NCBI RefSeq assembly: GCF_900115245.1
Contig: NZ_FOVT01000009.1
Location: 124,001 to 188,000, forward strand
Reading direction: 5' to 3'
Length of the DNA: 64,000 bases
From: Mesorhizobium sp. NFR06
GTDB taxonomy: Bacteria; Pseudomonadota; Alphaproteobacteria; Rhizobiales; Rhizobiaceae
Shown: positions 1-9,076 of the stretch, piece by piece
Layout: every line of letters begins with the position of its first letter
Position numbering within the stretch: position 1 is the stretch's first letter
Position numbers and translations under genes: made by a program
Notes under the pieces: generated by a model
The model's input: the letters and a program-made list of their open reading frames with translations, nothing else
Told to the model about the DNA's origin: nothing
Database searches by the model: none

Positions 1-1
1 C

Positions 2-1360
2 CTGGTGGTGGTCGCCGACGATGGCGAGGCTCTGCCGGTGGGCCGTTCGGGGGACAGCGACAGAAACATCATCGTCTGGATGGATCATCGCGCCCTCGAC
101 CAGACCAGGCGCATCAACGCCGGCCGGCATCCGGTCCTCGACTATGTCGGCGGCGTCATCTCACCGGAAATGGAAACGCCGAAACTGCTATGGCTGAAGG
201 AGAACCTGCCCGAGACCTTTGCCAGGGCGGCGCATTTCTTCGACCTGGCCGACTACCTGACCTGGCGCGCCACCGGCAGCCTGGCCCGCTCGGTTTGCAC
301 CCTGGCCTGCAAGTGGACCTATCTCGGCCATGAGCGGCGCTGGGACGAGAGCTATTTCCATGCCATTGGGCTTGGCGAGCTTGCCGACGAGCATTTTGCC
401 CGCATAGGCACCGAAGTGGTCGACCCGGGCACGGCGGTGGGCGCCGGCCTGACCGAGGCGGCCGCGGCTGAATTGGGACTGGTTGCAGGCACGGTCGTCG
501 CTGCCGGGCTGATCGATGCCCATGCCGGCGGCGTCGGGACGGTGGGTGCCGCCGGCGATAGCGGCACCATCTCGTCGCGCATGGCCTATGTGCTGGGCAC
601 GTCGGCCTGCACCATGGCGAGCAGCGAAGGTCCGGCCTTCGTGCCTGGCGTGTGGGGACCCTATTATTCCGCCATGGTGCCTGGGTTCTGGCTGAGCGAG
701 GGCGGTCAGTCGGCGGCCGGGGCGGCCATCGACCTTCTTGTGCGTTTCCACCCGGCCGCAGCCGAGGCTTCCGCGCGCGCCACGGCGGAAGGCAAATCGC
801 TTGCCGATTGGCTCGCCGCGGCCGCCATGGCAGGTTCGCCCGACCTTTCGGCGGCGGCCGGCCTTGCGGGAAGCATCCATGTCGTGCCCGAGTTCCTCGG
901 CAATCGTTCGCCGTTCGCGGATCCGGATGCCCGCGGCCTGATCGCCGGGCTGGGCACCGACCGTTCCGGCGAAAGTCTTGTCGGCCTTTACGTGGCCGGG
1001 CTTTGCGGCCTGGGCTATGGCGTGCGTCAGATCGTGGCGGCGATGGGATCGTCCGGTCTTGCCGTCGACACAATCGTCATCAGCGGCGGCGCCGGGCAGT
1101 CGTCGCTGGTGCGCCAACTGCTTGCCGACGCCGTCGGCTTGCCGGTCGCCGCCTCGCAATCGCCCGAACCGGTGCTGCTGGGCGCCGCGATGCTCGGAGC
1201 GGTGGCATCCGGCCGCTATCCCGACCTGTCGAGCGCCATGCCTGCCATGTCCCGCCTCGGTGATGTTTTCAGCCCGGCTACTGGCGCCATGCGGGCGTGG
1301 CATGACAAGCGTTACGAAGCCTTCCTGGCGCTGCAGGCGGTGGGTCGCAGCATACGCTGA
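2..1360 (+). CDS. FGGY-family pentulose (ribulo/ribitol-type) kinase, 5' truncated by window edge
   Basis: The frame is open from the first codon of the window, so the start and probably some 80-90 N-terminal residues lie upstream. The 452 visible residues look like the FGGY pentulose-kinase subgroup: a segment with CKWTYLGHE, a GLIDAHAGG stretch, a VLGTSACTM phosphate-binding motif, and a C-terminal ISGGAGQS nucleotide-binding motif, all typical of the ASKHA fold. Such enzymes phosphorylate ribulose, ribitol or related pentuloses with ATP in the cytosol. The exact substrate cannot be read from this fragment, because the partner dehydrogenase or ABC transporter genes would be outside the window. 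It converges with a small minus-strand ORF ending just downstream. Confidence 0.88.
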   Translation: MVVVADDGEALPVGRSGDSDRNIIVWMDHRALDQTRRINAGRHPVLDYVGGVISPEMETPKLLWLKENLPETFARAAHFFDLADYLTWRATGSLARSVCTLACKWTYLGHERRWDESYFHAIGLGELADEHFARIGTEVVDPGTAVGAGLTEAAAAELGLVAGTVVAAGLIDAHAGGVGTVGAAGDSGTISSRMAYVLGTSACTMASSEGPAFVPGVWGPYYSAMVPGFWLSEGGQSAAGAAIDLLVRFHPAAAEASARATAEGKSLADWLAAAAMAGSPDLSAAAGLAGSIHVVPEFLGNRSPFADPDARGLIAGLGTDRSGESLVGLYVAGLCGLGYGVRQIVAAMGSSGLAVDTIVISGGAGQSSLVRQLLADAVGLPVAASQSPEPVLLGAAMLGAVASGRYPDLSSAMPAMSRLGDVFSPATGAMRAWHDKRYEAFLALQAVGRSIR

Positions 1361-1376
1361 CGTATCGGCAAAGGCG

Positions 1377-1606
1377 TCAGCGCCGGAGCAGCGACTGCAC
1401 CTTGGGCGGATCGGGCGCCTGCTCCTGCGGCAGCGTGCCTTCGGCGCCGTGTGATGCGCGAGCGGGCATTGCGGTGAACACAATTTGCCGCGATCGGTCC
1501 AGTAGGCGGGGCCTTCCTCGAGCATGCCGTGATAGTAGCTGAAGCCCGGCGCCCGGTAGGGCAGCCCGCATTCGATGCAACGATGGGCGTCGGGTCCAGC
1601 AAGCAT
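1377..1606 (-). pseudogene. Small Cys-rich conserved-looking protein, apparently frameshifted
   Basis: From the ATG at 1606 the minus strand reads a compact protein with a C-x2-C pair (HRCIECGLPY) and a second pair (LCSPQCPLAHH), resembling a zinc ribbon of about 75 residues. In that frame the sequence then turns into an Arg-rich extension running antisense through the kinase gene. One frame over, a natural-looking tail (EGTLPQEQAPDPPKVQSLLRR) ends at a stop at 1377. The simplest reading is a single-base deletion near 1450-1460. The function is not recognised. It could also be a real in-frame gene with a different end, so confidence is modest. Confidence 0.4.
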
Positions 1607-2025
1607 GGGGTGTTCCGGTCTGTCTGTGATCTGCGCCGGCAGATTATAGCGGGATGTAATTCCTCACCGCAAATTTGAAGCGCAATTGCGGGCCTTGAAA
1701 ATCGGTCAAAGCCTTCGCGGGTTCGTCATCCACGGGCGGAGCAAGGAGCGTAGCGACGCGCGCAGACCCGAGGATCCATTCCGTGACTTCAAAGCGTTGC
1801 AACGGTCCAGAATTCTGCTCCGCCGCACTCCGCGGCCAAGGTCACGGAATGGTTCCTCGGGTCTGCGCGTCCGCTGCGCTCCCGCTTCGCCCGTGGATGA
1901 CTACGTTTATGCAAAATCCGCGTGACAAAATTTGACGTTTACGTAAAAAGAAGGTGCGAGATCGACGGATGGTTTCGCTTCGGCCATGTAATACGATTGG
2001 CTGGAACGGAGGAGGAGCAGCAGAA
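1607..2025. other. Intergenic region (about 420 bp) dominated by a large palindrome
   Basis: No credible gene is seen here. The short ORFs on both strands are translations of the palindrome at 1721-1905. The rest is a spacer of about 115 bp on each side. The downstream spacer must carry the promoter for the acyl-CoA dehydrogenase gene, but no clear -35/-10 pair was found. Confidence 0.6.
1721..1905. repeat. Large intergenic palindrome, family P copy 1
   Basis: Two arms of about 65 nt are near-perfect reverse complements. The left arm begins CGTCATCCACGGGCGGAGC and passes through CAGACCCGAGGATCCATTC; the right arm ends with GCCCGTGGATGACTACG. About 40-50 nt that include AGAATTCTGCTCCGC separate them. 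A second full copy lies at 11455-11642 with the same arms and loop. Transcripts from either strand could fold into a long hairpin. Confidence 0.85.
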
Positions 2026-3795
2026 ATGTATCGCGCACCGGTCGAGGACATCGCCTTCACGCTGAAGCAGGTGGCCGGGCTGAAGCCGGCGCTGGATGCC
2101 GGCATCTTCGGCGATCTCGGCGAGGACCTCGTCGACGCGATCCTTGCCGAGGCCGGTCGTTTCGCCAGCGAGGAGGTCGCTCCACTCTACAAGATCGGCG
2201 ACGAGCATGGCGCGGTGCTGAAGGATGCGGCCGTCGCCACGCCGCCCGGCTGGAAAGACCTTTACCGGCGCTGGATCGAAGGCGGCTGGAACGCGCTGTC
2301 CGGGCCAGAGGAATTCGGCGGCCAGGGCTTGCCGACCATGCTCGGCGTCGCCGCGCTGGAAATGTGGAATTCCGCCGCCATGGCCTTCGGCATCGGGCCG
2401 ACGCTGACCATGGGCGCGGTCGAGGCGCTGGACAAACACGCTTCCGCGGCGCTGAAGGAAAAATATCTGGCCAAGCTCGTCTCCGGCGAGTGGATGGGCA
2501 CGATGAACCTGACCGAGCCGCAGGCGGGCTCGGACCTCGCAGCCCTGCGCACCCGCGCCGAACGTGTCGGCGACGGCACCTACCGCATCTTCGGCCAGAA
2601 GATCTTCATCACCTATGGCGAGCACGATTTCACCGACAACATCGTGCATCTGGTGCTGGCGCGGCTGCCCGATGCGCCGGCCGGCACGCGCGGCATCTCG
2701 CTGTTCCTGGTGCCGAAGTTTTTCGTCAACGACGACGGCTCGCTCGGCGCGCGCAACGACGTCTTCTGTTCGGGCCTCGAGCACAAGCTCGGCATCCATG
2801 CCTCGCCGACCTGCACCATGATCTACGGTGACGGTTTTCAAGGCGCGACGCCCGGCGCCATCGGCTGGCTGATCGGCGAGGAAAACAAGGGCCTGGCCTG
2901 CATGTTCACGATGATGAACAACGCCCGCCTTGCCGTCGGTATGCAGGGCGTGGCCGTCGCCGAGGCCGCAACGCAAAAGGCGATCGCCTATGCCAACGAG
3001 CGCCGCCAGGGCAGGGCGTCCGACTATGCCGGCTCCGGCATGGCGCCGATCGTCCATCACCCGGACGTGCAGCGCAATCTCTTGACCATGCGGGCGCTGA
3101 CGCAGGTCGCCCGCTCGATCAGCTATTCCTGCGCGCACGCCATCGACCGCGCGCGTGTCGCCGAGGGCGAGGCCGTCGCCAATTGGCGCGACCGCGCCAA
3201 TCTGCTGACGCCGTTGGCGAAAGCCTTCTCGACCGACATCGGCGTCGAGGTCGCTTCGCTTGGGCTGCAGGTGCATGGCGGCATGGGCTTCATCGAGGAG
3301 ACCGGCGCTGCCGCCCTTTATCGCGACGCGCGTATCGCCCCGATCTACGAAGGCACCAACGGTATCCAGGCGATCGACCTCGTGTCGCGCAAATTGCCGC
3401 TCGGCGGCGGCGAGCATGTGCATCGCTATATCGGCGAACTCAAGGCGGTTGCCGATGCGGTGCGCACCTCCAACATCGAAGACTTCGGCCGCGCCGCCGA
3501 CAATCTCGACCGCGCGCTTGCCGATCTCGACGAGGCGACGCGCTTCCTGCAGAAGCTGCTGGCCGACGGCACGGCCGACGCCGCTATGGCCGGCGCGACG
3601 CCGTATCTGCGGCTGATCTCGCTCACCGCCGGCGGCGCCTATCTGGCGCAGGGCGGGCTGGCGGACCGTGGCCGCATCGCGCTCTGCCGTTTCTTTGCCG
3701 AAAACCTGCTTGGCGAGACGCGCGCCCTGAAAGAGCGCGTCATGGATGGCGCCGAAAGCCTCGCCGCCGCCGGCAAGGCGCTGATTTCAGCCTGA
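2026..3795 (+). CDS. Acyl-CoA dehydrogenase with C-terminal extension
   Basis: This 589-residue FAD flavoprotein oxidises an acyl-CoA to the trans-2-enoyl-CoA, passing electrons to ETF. The ATG at 2026 is preferred over an upstream in-frame codon at 1954 because GGAGGAG lies 11 bases before it. The N-terminal, middle (GTMNLTEPQAGSDLA) and C-terminal ACAD domains occupy roughly residues 40-470. The catalytic glutamate motif YEGTNGIQ places Glu at residue 442. A further helical domain of about 120 residues follows, as in the long ACADs that include DmdC-like enzymes. An enoyl-CoA hydratase gene starts 26 bp downstream, so the pair probably does consecutive beta-oxidation steps. Chain-length or branched substrate preference is unknown. 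Confidence 0.92.
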   Translation: MYRAPVEDIAFTLKQVAGLKPALDAGIFGDLGEDLVDAILAEAGRFASEEVAPLYKIGDEHGAVLKDAAVATPPGWKDLYRRWIEGGWNALSGPEEFGGQGLPTMLGVAALEMWNSAAMAFGIGPTLTMGAVEALDKHASAALKEKYLAKLVSGEWMGTMNLTEPQAGSDLAALRTRAERVGDGTYRIFGQKIFITYGEHDFTDNIVHLVLARLPDAPAGTRGISLFLVPKFFVNDDGSLGARNDVFCSGLEHKLGIHASPTCTMIYGDGFQGATPGAIGWLIGEENKGLACMFTMMNNARLAVGMQGVAVAEAATQKAIAYANERRQGRASDYAGSGMAPIVHHPDVQRNLLTMRALTQVARSISYSCAHAIDRARVAEGEAVANWRDRANLLTPLAKAFSTDIGVEVASLGLQVHGGMGFIEETGAAALYRDARIAPIYEGTNGIQAIDLVSRKLPLGGGEHVHRYIGELKAVADAVRTSNIEDFGRAADNLDRALADLDEATRFLQKLLADGTADAAMAGATPYLRLISLTAGGAYLAQGGLADRGRIALCRFFAENLLGETRALKERVMDGAESLAAAGKALISA

Positions 3796-3821
3796 ACGTC
3801 CGATACTCGAAGGAACAGACC

Positions 3822-4574
3822 TTGACCGACCATATCCTCATCGAGCGCCGGGACGCCGTGCAGATCATCCGCATGAACCGTCCCGACAAGAAGAACGCGC
3901 TGACGCGCGCCATGTATGCGAAAATGTCGGCGGCGCTCGCCGAAGGCGATACCGATCCGGCGGTTCGGGTCCATGTTTTCCTCGGCGTGCCCGGCGCCTT
4001 TTCGTCCGGCAATGACCTTGCCGACTTTCTCGTCATCGCCACCGGCGGCGAGGGCGGCAGCGAGGTCTGGGATTTCCTGATGGCGCTGGCCAAGACGGAG
4101 AAGCCGATGGTGTCGGGCGTCGACGGCATCGCGGTCGGCATCGGCACCACGCTCAACCTGCATTGCGACCTGACCTTCGCCACGCCGCGCACGCTTTTCC
4201 GCACGCCCTTCGTCGACCTCGGCCTTGTGCCGGAGGCCGGCTCCAGCCTGATTGCGCCGCAGATCCTGGGACGGCAGGGCGCCTTCGCGCTGCTGGGCCT
4301 CGGCGAGGCCTTTTCCGCCGAGCGCGCCAAGGCGGCCGGCCTGATTTACGATGTGGTTGAGGAAGACGCGCTGGAGGGCGCGGTGCTGGCCGCGGCCAAC
4401 GAGATCGCGGCCAAGCCGCCGCAGGCGCTGAAGATCGCGCGCGACCTGATGCGCGAGCCGCGCGAAGCGCTGATTGCCCGCATCAAGGTGGAAAGCGAGC
4501 ATTTCCGCGAGCGGCTGAAATCCGACGAGGCGCGCGCGGCGCTCACCGCCTTCATGACGCGCAAGAAAGGCTGA
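3822..4574 (+). CDS. Enoyl-CoA hydratase/isomerase family protein
   Basis: This is a 250-residue crotonase-fold protein. The start is a TTG at 3822 preceded by CGAAGGA at 3808-3814; no ATG or GTG gives the expected N-terminus. The CoA-binding segment RPDKKNALT and the oxyanion-hole glycines (SSGNDLADF, IAVGIGTTL) are visible. A Glu-rich hydratase active site is less clear, with only one candidate acid in LVPEAGSS, so it may act as an isomerase or on an unusual enoyl-CoA. It follows the acyl-CoA dehydrogenase by 26 bp in the same direction, fitting a two-gene fatty-acid or branched-chain degradation operon. It converges with pdxH. Confidence 0.88.
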   Translation: MTDHILIERRDAVQIIRMNRPDKKNALTRAMYAKMSAALAEGDTDPAVRVHVFLGVPGAFSSGNDLADFLVIATGGEGGSEVWDFLMALAKTEKPMVSGVDGIAVGIGTTLNLHCDLTFATPRTLFRTPFVDLGLVPEAGSSLIAPQILGRQGAFALLGLGEAFSAERAKAAGLIYDVVEEDALEGAVLAAANEIAAKPPQALKIARDLMREPREALIARIKVESEHFRERLKSDEARAALTAFMTRKKG

Positions 4575-4595
4575 GGCTCTCCGCCTTCGGTTCTT

Positions 4596-5213
4596 TCAAG
4601 GATAGAGCCTGGTCTTGTCCCAACCGCCTCTGGCATTGCGGGAAAACAGGATGCGGTCATGCAGGCGGAACGGACGATCGTGCCAGAACTCGATCGTCTG
4701 CGGGATGATGCGAAAGCCCGACCAGTGTTTTGGCCGCGGGATGTCGCCGATGGCGTAGCGCGCCGTGTACTCGGCCACCGCTTTCTCCAGCGCGAAGCGA
4801 CTTTCCAGGGGCCGCGACTGCTTCGAGGCCCAGGCGCCGATGCGGCTGCCGCGCGGCCGCGTCGCGTAGTAGGCGTCGGCCTCGGCATCGCTGACGATCT
4901 CCACCGGCCCACGCACGCGCACCTGGCGGCGCAGCGATTTCCAGTGGAAACACATGGCCGCCTTCATGCTGCCAAGAATTTCGCGGCCCTTGGCGCTCTC
5001 GAAATTCGTGTAGAAGACAAATCCCTTTTCGTCGAACCCCTTGAGCAGCACCATCCGCACATCCGGCATGCCGTCGGCGTCGACGGTTGCCAGCGCCACG
5101 CCGTTGGGGTCGTTAGGCTCGCTCTTGGTGGCGTTCTCCAGCCATGCGGCAAAGAGCCTGAAAGGCTCCGCCGCCTCGGTGAAGTCACTGCTTGTTAACT
5201 CGGTTTCGTTCAT
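4596..5213 (-). CDS. pdxH: Pyridoxamine 5'-phosphate oxidase
   Basis: The 205-residue FMN enzyme oxidises pyridoxine or pyridoxamine 5'-phosphate to pyridoxal 5'-phosphate, the last step of vitamin B6 salvage and synthesis. The split-barrel fold shows the FMN-binding segments [19 protein letters not shown] and [14 protein letters not shown], then [14 protein letters not shown] and the C-terminal RLYP that closes the active site. Length is normal for the family. The ATG at 5213 is chosen because the extra upstream residues of the open frame have no family character and overlap the divergent lipoprotein gene. The two genes are divergent with only 40 bp between start codons. Confidence 0.95.
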   Translation of the reverse strand: MNETELTSSDFTEAAEPFRLFAAWLENATKSEPNDPNGVALATVDADGMPDVRMVLLKGFDEKGFVFYTNFESAKGREILGSMKAAMCFHWKSLRRQVRVRGPVEIVSDAEADAYYATRPRGSRIGAWASKQSRPLESRFALEKAVAEYTARYAIGDIPRPKHWSGFRIIPQTIEFWHDRPFRLHDRILFSRNARGGWDKTRLYP

Positions 5214-5253
5214 AGTTTTCCAAATTTTTAACATTGCGGGAGGAGTTCGCCGA

Positions 5254-5718
5254 TTGTCGCGTATCGCGCAAGCTTTTGACAGCGGGCAATGGGGCGTTAT
5301 CGCTTCGGCCAGCGTCAAGGTCGTGCTCGTGACATTGACGCTCCCGCTTGCCGCCTGCGGCGCAGGAGGCTTCAGCCTGGAAAAGGCCGAGGTCGACCGC
5401 TCGATCGTCACCTCCAGCGCGCCGTCATCGCCCGCTGCCCCGGCGGTAGCCGACGAGGATTCCGACCAGACCACCATCGGCAACGCCGTTTCTTCCGCCG
5501 ACATCAGGGAGCTCGGAGGTCAGGCGGTGCCATGGGCCAATGCGGGCACCGGGTCGCGCGGCGCGATCACCGAGATGGTCGAACTGAAAGATGGCGGGCT
5601 GACCTGCCGTCGCTTCAGCGCCACGCGCGAGAGCTTCGACGGCGTGGCCCTCTTCAAGGGCGAGTTGTGTCTTGCCGAGGCCGGCGGCTGGCGCATGCAG
5701 GAATTCAAGGCGCTGTGA
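5254..5718 (+). CDS. Putative surface lipoprotein, RT0821/Lpp0805-like
   Basis: About 154 residues from a TTG at 5254 preceded by GGGAGGA at 5238-5244. The N-terminus has a hydrophobic stretch ending LPLAAC, a good lipobox, so the mature protein is probably anchored in a membrane. The C-terminal half ([17 protein letters not shown], then [15 protein letters not shown] and [12 protein letters not shown]) matches the RT0821/Lpp0805 surface-antigen family, with its two conserved cysteines. A low-complexity Ser/Ala/Pro linker joins them. It is divergent from pdxH. Its biological role is not known. Confidence 0.75.
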   Translation: MSRIAQAFDSGQWGVIASASVKVVLVTLTLPLAACGAGGFSLEKAEVDRSIVTSSAPSSPAAPAVADEDSDQTTIGNAVSSADIRELGGQAVPWANAGTGSRGAITEMVELKDGGLTCRRFSATRESFDGVALFKGELCLAEAGGWRMQEFKAL

Positions 5719-5731
5719 TCCCACTGCCTGT

Positions 5732-5797
5732 CGCCCAAAAGTGCGCAGCGGTTTTGGGGTAACGACATGCACAAAGCAGAGACTTGAAAGCGCGTCG
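5732..5797 (+). repeat. Short hairpin element, family H copy 1
   Basis: Core AAAAGTGCGCAGCGGTTTT at 5737-5755 flanked by GCCC and GGGG, giving a 7-bp stem. A tail (TAACGACATGCACAAA, then AAAGCGCGT) is shared with the copy at 54831. It sits directly after the lipoprotein stop codon. Confidence 0.75.
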
Positions 5798-5922
5798 TGC
5801 AAATGCCTTTCAGCGCGCCGAACCTTTAAGCCGCCAATCCCTCTTGCACCACTGGAATTTCTTCCTATGCGAGCGCATATAGGGGGCAACCGTGAAATCA
5901 CTCTCTCTTGCAGGCAGGAAGC

Positions 5923-6849
5923 ATGCGCGACCCCTATGAGGTGCTGGGCGTTGCCAAGAACGCATCGGCCAAGGACATAAAATCGGCTTATCGCAAGCTC
6001 GCAAAGAAGTATCATCCTGACCAGAATCCGAATGATCCGAAGGCGAAGGACCGCTTTGCCGCCGCCAATCAGGCCTACGAGATCGTCGGCGACGAAAAGA
6101 CGCGCGCCGCTTACGATCGCGGCGAGATCGATGCCGAGGGCAAGCCGAAATTCCAGGGTTTTGAAGGTGCTGCCGGCGGCGACCCGTTCGCCGGCTTCCG
6201 GCGCCAGCAGGGCCCGGGCGGCGCCCATTTCGAATTCCGCACCGGCCGTCCGGGCGGCGATCCGTTCGACGGCAACAGCGACATCTTCAGCCAGATCTTC
6301 GGCGATGCCTTTTCCGGCGTGCGGGGCGCGGGCCGCGCCGACCGCCGCCAGCCGGCCCAGGCGGCCGACCTCAACGTCACGCTGGACATCAGCGTCGAGG
6401 AAGCCGCGACTGCCGAGAAGGTGACGGCGATGTTCCCCGACGGCCGCAAGGTTGCGGTCAAGCTGCCGGCCTATGTCGAGGACGGCCAGACGATCCGTCT
6501 GAAGGGCCAGGGCGAGCAGGGCCCTGGCCAGCCGGGCGACGCGCTGGTCAAGATCCACATCCGCCGCCATTCGCGCTACCGCATCGAGGGGCGCGATCTG
6601 CATGTCGATCTGCCGGTCGATCTGGCCGACGCCGTGCTCGGCGCCAAGGTGGCGGTCGAGACGCCGACCGGCAAGCTCGCGGTCAACGTTCCCGCATGGT
6701 CAAACTCGGACAAGGTGCTGCGGCTCAAGGGCAGGGGCCTGCCTGAAAAAGCCGGCGGCCATGGCGATCTCTATGCCCATGTGCGGCTGATGCTGCCGGA
6801 AGGCGGCGATGCCGAGCTCGAGGCCCTGATGCGCCGCCAAAAAGGCTGA
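5923..6849 (+). CDS. DnaJ-class co-chaperone lacking the zinc finger (CbpA-like)
   Basis: The 308-residue protein begins with a canonical J domain (residues 1-65) with the HPD motif at residues 31-33, which stimulates DnaK ATPase. A Gly/Phe-rich linker follows ([20 protein letters not shown]), then a DnaJ C-terminal substrate-binding double beta-domain (about residues 125-300). The four CxxCxGxG zinc motifs of DnaJ itself are absent, so this is a type-II J protein like CbpA. The ATG at 5923 is preferred to an in-frame codon five codons earlier because an AGGA precedes it at suitable distance. fabI follows 108 bp downstream. Confidence 0.92.
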   Translation: MRDPYEVLGVAKNASAKDIKSAYRKLAKKYHPDQNPNDPKAKDRFAAANQAYEIVGDEKTRAAYDRGEIDAEGKPKFQGFEGAAGGDPFAGFRRQQGPGGAHFEFRTGRPGGDPFDGNSDIFSQIFGDAFSGVRGAGRADRRQPAQAADLNVTLDISVEEAATAEKVTAMFPDGRKVAVKLPAYVEDGQTIRLKGQGEQGPGQPGDALVKIHIRRHSRYRIEGRDLHVDLPVDLADAVLGAKVAVETPTGKLAVNVPAWSNSDKVLRLKGRGLPEKAGGHGDLYAHVRLMLPEGGDAELEALMRRQKG

Positions 6850-6957
6850 TTGCGGGAATTTTGTTCCTGTTACAGTGTCTTTTGGGCGCTTGAAGGGGTC
6901 CTGCGCCTGTGCGATAGGGCTCTCCACACAGCGGATATTCTTGCGGAGAGCTTGCAC

Positions 6958-7776
6958 ATGGCGGGTGGACAGGGCCTGATGGCCGGTAAGCGAGGCCTCA
7001 TCCTGGGCGTCGCCAACAATCGGTCGATCGCTTTCGGCATCGCCAAGGCTTGCGCCGATCACGGCGCCGAAATCGCGCTGACCTACCAGGGCGAGGCCTT
7101 CAAGAAGCGTGTCGAGCCGTTGGCGGCCGAACTAAACGCGCATGTCGCGGGCCATTGCGACGTGACCGATCCGGAAAGCCTCGACGCCGTCTTTGCCGAT
7201 ATCGCCAGCCACTGGGGCAAGCTCGACTTTTTGGTCCATGCCATCGCCTTCTCCGACAAGGACGAACTGACCGGCCGCTATGTCGAGACGACGCGCGACA
7301 ATTTCCTGCGCACCATGGACATCTCGGTGTTTTCCTTCACCACCATCGCCAAGCGCGCCGAGCCGCTGATGACGGATGGCGGCTCGCTGCTGACGCTGAC
7401 CTATTACGGCGCCGAAAAAGTCATGCCGCACTATAACGTCATGGGCGTCGCCAAGGCGGCGCTCGAAGCGAGCGTGCGCTATCTCGCCGTCGACCTCGGC
7501 GCCAAGAAGATCCGCGTCAACGCCATCTCGGCCGGCCCGATCAAGACGCTTGCCGCCTCCGGCATCGGCGACTTCCGCTACATCCTGAAGTGGAACGAGT
7601 ACAACGCGCCGCTGAAGCAGACCGTCACCCAGGAAGAGGTCGGCGATTCCGGCGTCTATTTCCTGTCGGATCTGTCGCGCGGCGTGACCGGCGAGGTGCA
7701 TCACGTCGATTCCGGCTACCATGTCGTCGGCATGAAAGCGGTCGACGCCCCGGATATCTCGACCGTCAAGGAATAG
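6958..7776 (+). CDS. fabI: Enoyl-[acyl-carrier-protein] reductase (NADH)
   Basis: A 272-residue atypical short-chain dehydrogenase catalysing the last reduction of each fatty-acid elongation cycle. The nucleotide-binding segment GLILGVANNRSIAFGIAK and the catalytic Tyr-x6-Lys (Y159...K166 in YNVMGVAK) are present, followed by ISAGPIKTLAASGI, the substrate-binding loop of FabI. The start at 6958 has GGAGAG at 6945-6950; the frame remains open further upstream but that extension is not FabI-like. A histidine-phosphatase gene follows after 52 bp in the same direction. Confidence 0.96.
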   Translation: MAGGQGLMAGKRGLILGVANNRSIAFGIAKACADHGAEIALTYQGEAFKKRVEPLAAELNAHVAGHCDVTDPESLDAVFADIASHWGKLDFLVHAIAFSDKDELTGRYVETTRDNFLRTMDISVFSFTTIAKRAEPLMTDGGSLLTLTYYGAEKVMPHYNVMGVAKAALEASVRYLAVDLGAKKIRVNAISAGPIKTLAASGIGDFRYILKWNEYNAPLKQTVTQEEVGDSGVYFLSDLSRGVTGEVHHVDSGYHVVGMKAVDAPDISTVKE

Positions 7777-7828
7777 CCTTCTCTCCTCGATCCCTGTCCC
7801 AGGCCCTGGCCCGACCTCGGAAGACCTG

Positions 7829-8416
7829 ATGTATCCGCTCGTCTACATCGTGCGCCATGGCCAGACAGAGTGGAATGTTGAGCGCCGCCTGCAGGGCCAG
7901 GCCGACACGGACATCAACGCATTTGGTCGCGAGCAGGCGAGGCGCAACGGCCGTCGGCTGGCCGCGTTGATCGGCAAGGGCGAGGATTTCGACTTCGTCG
8001 CCAGCCCGATGCGGCGCACGCGCGAGACGATGGAACTGATGCGCGCCGCGATGGGGCTCGATCCTTCCGCATACCGCACCGATCCGCGTCTGGTCGAAAT
8101 GAGCTTCGGCGACTGGCAGGGTTTTACTTTTCGGGAGCTCGAGGCGCGGCTCCCCGGGTCGACGCGCGGGCGTCGCGCCGCGAAATGGGATTTTCAGCCG
8201 CCCGGCGAAGGCGCGGAAAGCTACGAGATGCTGCTCGAACGCATCAGACCGTGGTTCGAGGCGCTCGACCGGCGGACGGTCTGCGTCACCCATGGCGGCG
8301 TCATGCGCTGCCTGTTCCGGATTGTGGAAGGGGTGTCGAAGCAGGAGGCGGCAAGCCTCGAGATCCAGCAGGATCGCCTGCTGCGGCTGGAGGGCCGCAG
8401 CCTGGAATGGCTATGA
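7829..8416 (+). CDS. Histidine phosphatase family protein (GpmB-like)
   Basis: A 195-residue phosphoglycerate-mutase-fold protein. The nucleophilic histidine is in RHGQTEWN near the N-terminus, the acid/base is in the MSFGDWQG region, and the second histidine is in CVTHGGVMR. These are features of cofactor-dependent phosphatases more than of the glycolytic mutase, which is longer. The substrate cannot be read from the sequence. It follows fabI by 52 bp and may be cotranscribed with it. Confidence 0.9.
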   Translation: MYPLVYIVRHGQTEWNVERRLQGQADTDINAFGREQARRNGRRLAALIGKGEDFDFVASPMRRTRETMELMRAAMGLDPSAYRTDPRLVEMSFGDWQGFTFRELEARLPGSTRGRRAAKWDFQPPGEGAESYEMLLERIRPWFEALDRRTVCVTHGGVMRCLFRIVEGVSKQEAASLEIQQDRLLRLEGRSLEWL

Positions 8417-8433
8417 GGCAGATGCCTCAGCGT

Positions 8434-8498
8434 CGTTATCCCGGGGTCTGCGCGCGCCGCAGCGCTCCTCGCTTCGCCCTGGGATGACGAAGCATTCG
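8434..8498. repeat. Degenerate palindrome fragment, family P related
   Basis: A segment reading CGTTATCCCGGGGTCTGCGCG, then GCTTCGCCCTGGGATGACGA, about 60 nt in all. The two ends are reverse-complement-like and resemble the outer arm ends of the large palindromes at 1721 and 11455, with the middle deleted. It lies between the phosphatase gene and the convergent DUF1344 gene. Confidence 0.55.
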
Positions 8499-8566
8499 GC
8501 GTTCCGGCTACTCTCCGAGGTCGTCCTGTACCACCCTCCGAGGCCGTCACGACCTCGCGGCGCGGC

Positions 8567-8830
8567 TTAATCCGCGTCGCTGTCCGGCAGTTGCATGTCG
8601 GTCACGACGTTCTCGCCATTGGTCACGTCGTAGGCGATCACGATGTCCATGCCGGGCTTCAGCGCGTCGAGATCGGTCTCGGCGTTGAGCTTGTAGGACT
8701 TTCCGTCGTCCAGCGTCAGCGTCAGCGTGTCCTTGTCGACCTTCTTGATCAGGCCTTCGGTCTGGCCGGCGAACGCGGCGGCGGTGGAAATCAACAACAT
8801 GGCGCAAGCCGCGCCAATCAGGGTACGCAT
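8567..8830 (-). CDS. DUF1344 family small exported protein
   Basis: 87 residues with a clear signal peptide (MRTLIGAACAMLLISTAAAFA) and a short mature domain. The mature part starts GQTEGLIKKVDKDTLTLTLDDGK and contains PGMDIVIAYD, as in DUF1344 proteins of rhizobia. It probably folds as a small beta domain in the periplasm. The function is unknown. A purine-rich AGAGGACG precedes the ATG. It converges with the histidine phosphatase gene. Confidence 0.8.
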   Translation of the reverse strand: MRTLIGAACAMLLISTAAAFAGQTEGLIKKVDKDTLTLTLDDGKSYKLNAETDLDALKPGMDIVIAYDVTNGENVVTDMQLPDSDAD

Positions 8831-9076
8831 CGTCGTCCTCTTTTGTCATTGCGCCGGCTGGTCAGCGGCGGGGTCCTCAACGGCGGATGGGAAGAGAGCA
8901 GAAACCAACCGAATGTGTCAAAACTAAATCCGCTGGATCACAGTTTGATGCAGCCGTTTGACCACTGTGGAAAACGCCAATAGAAGGCAGCGTGAAGCGC
9001 CGCGCGTCCTTTGGAGGCGCAAGGACGCTGCAGCACTTTGGATTGCCGGCTCCGCCGCCGGGCAGGGCGCATTGTC

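Noticed and set aside
1686..1925. Plus-strand 79-residue ORF
   Set aside because: It is entirely a translation of the large palindrome at 1721-1905; the same peptide would arise from each copy.
9011..9076. N-terminal extension of aroC by 22 codons
   Set aside because: The residues have no chorismate-synthase character; MSHNTFG at 9077 is the standard family start.
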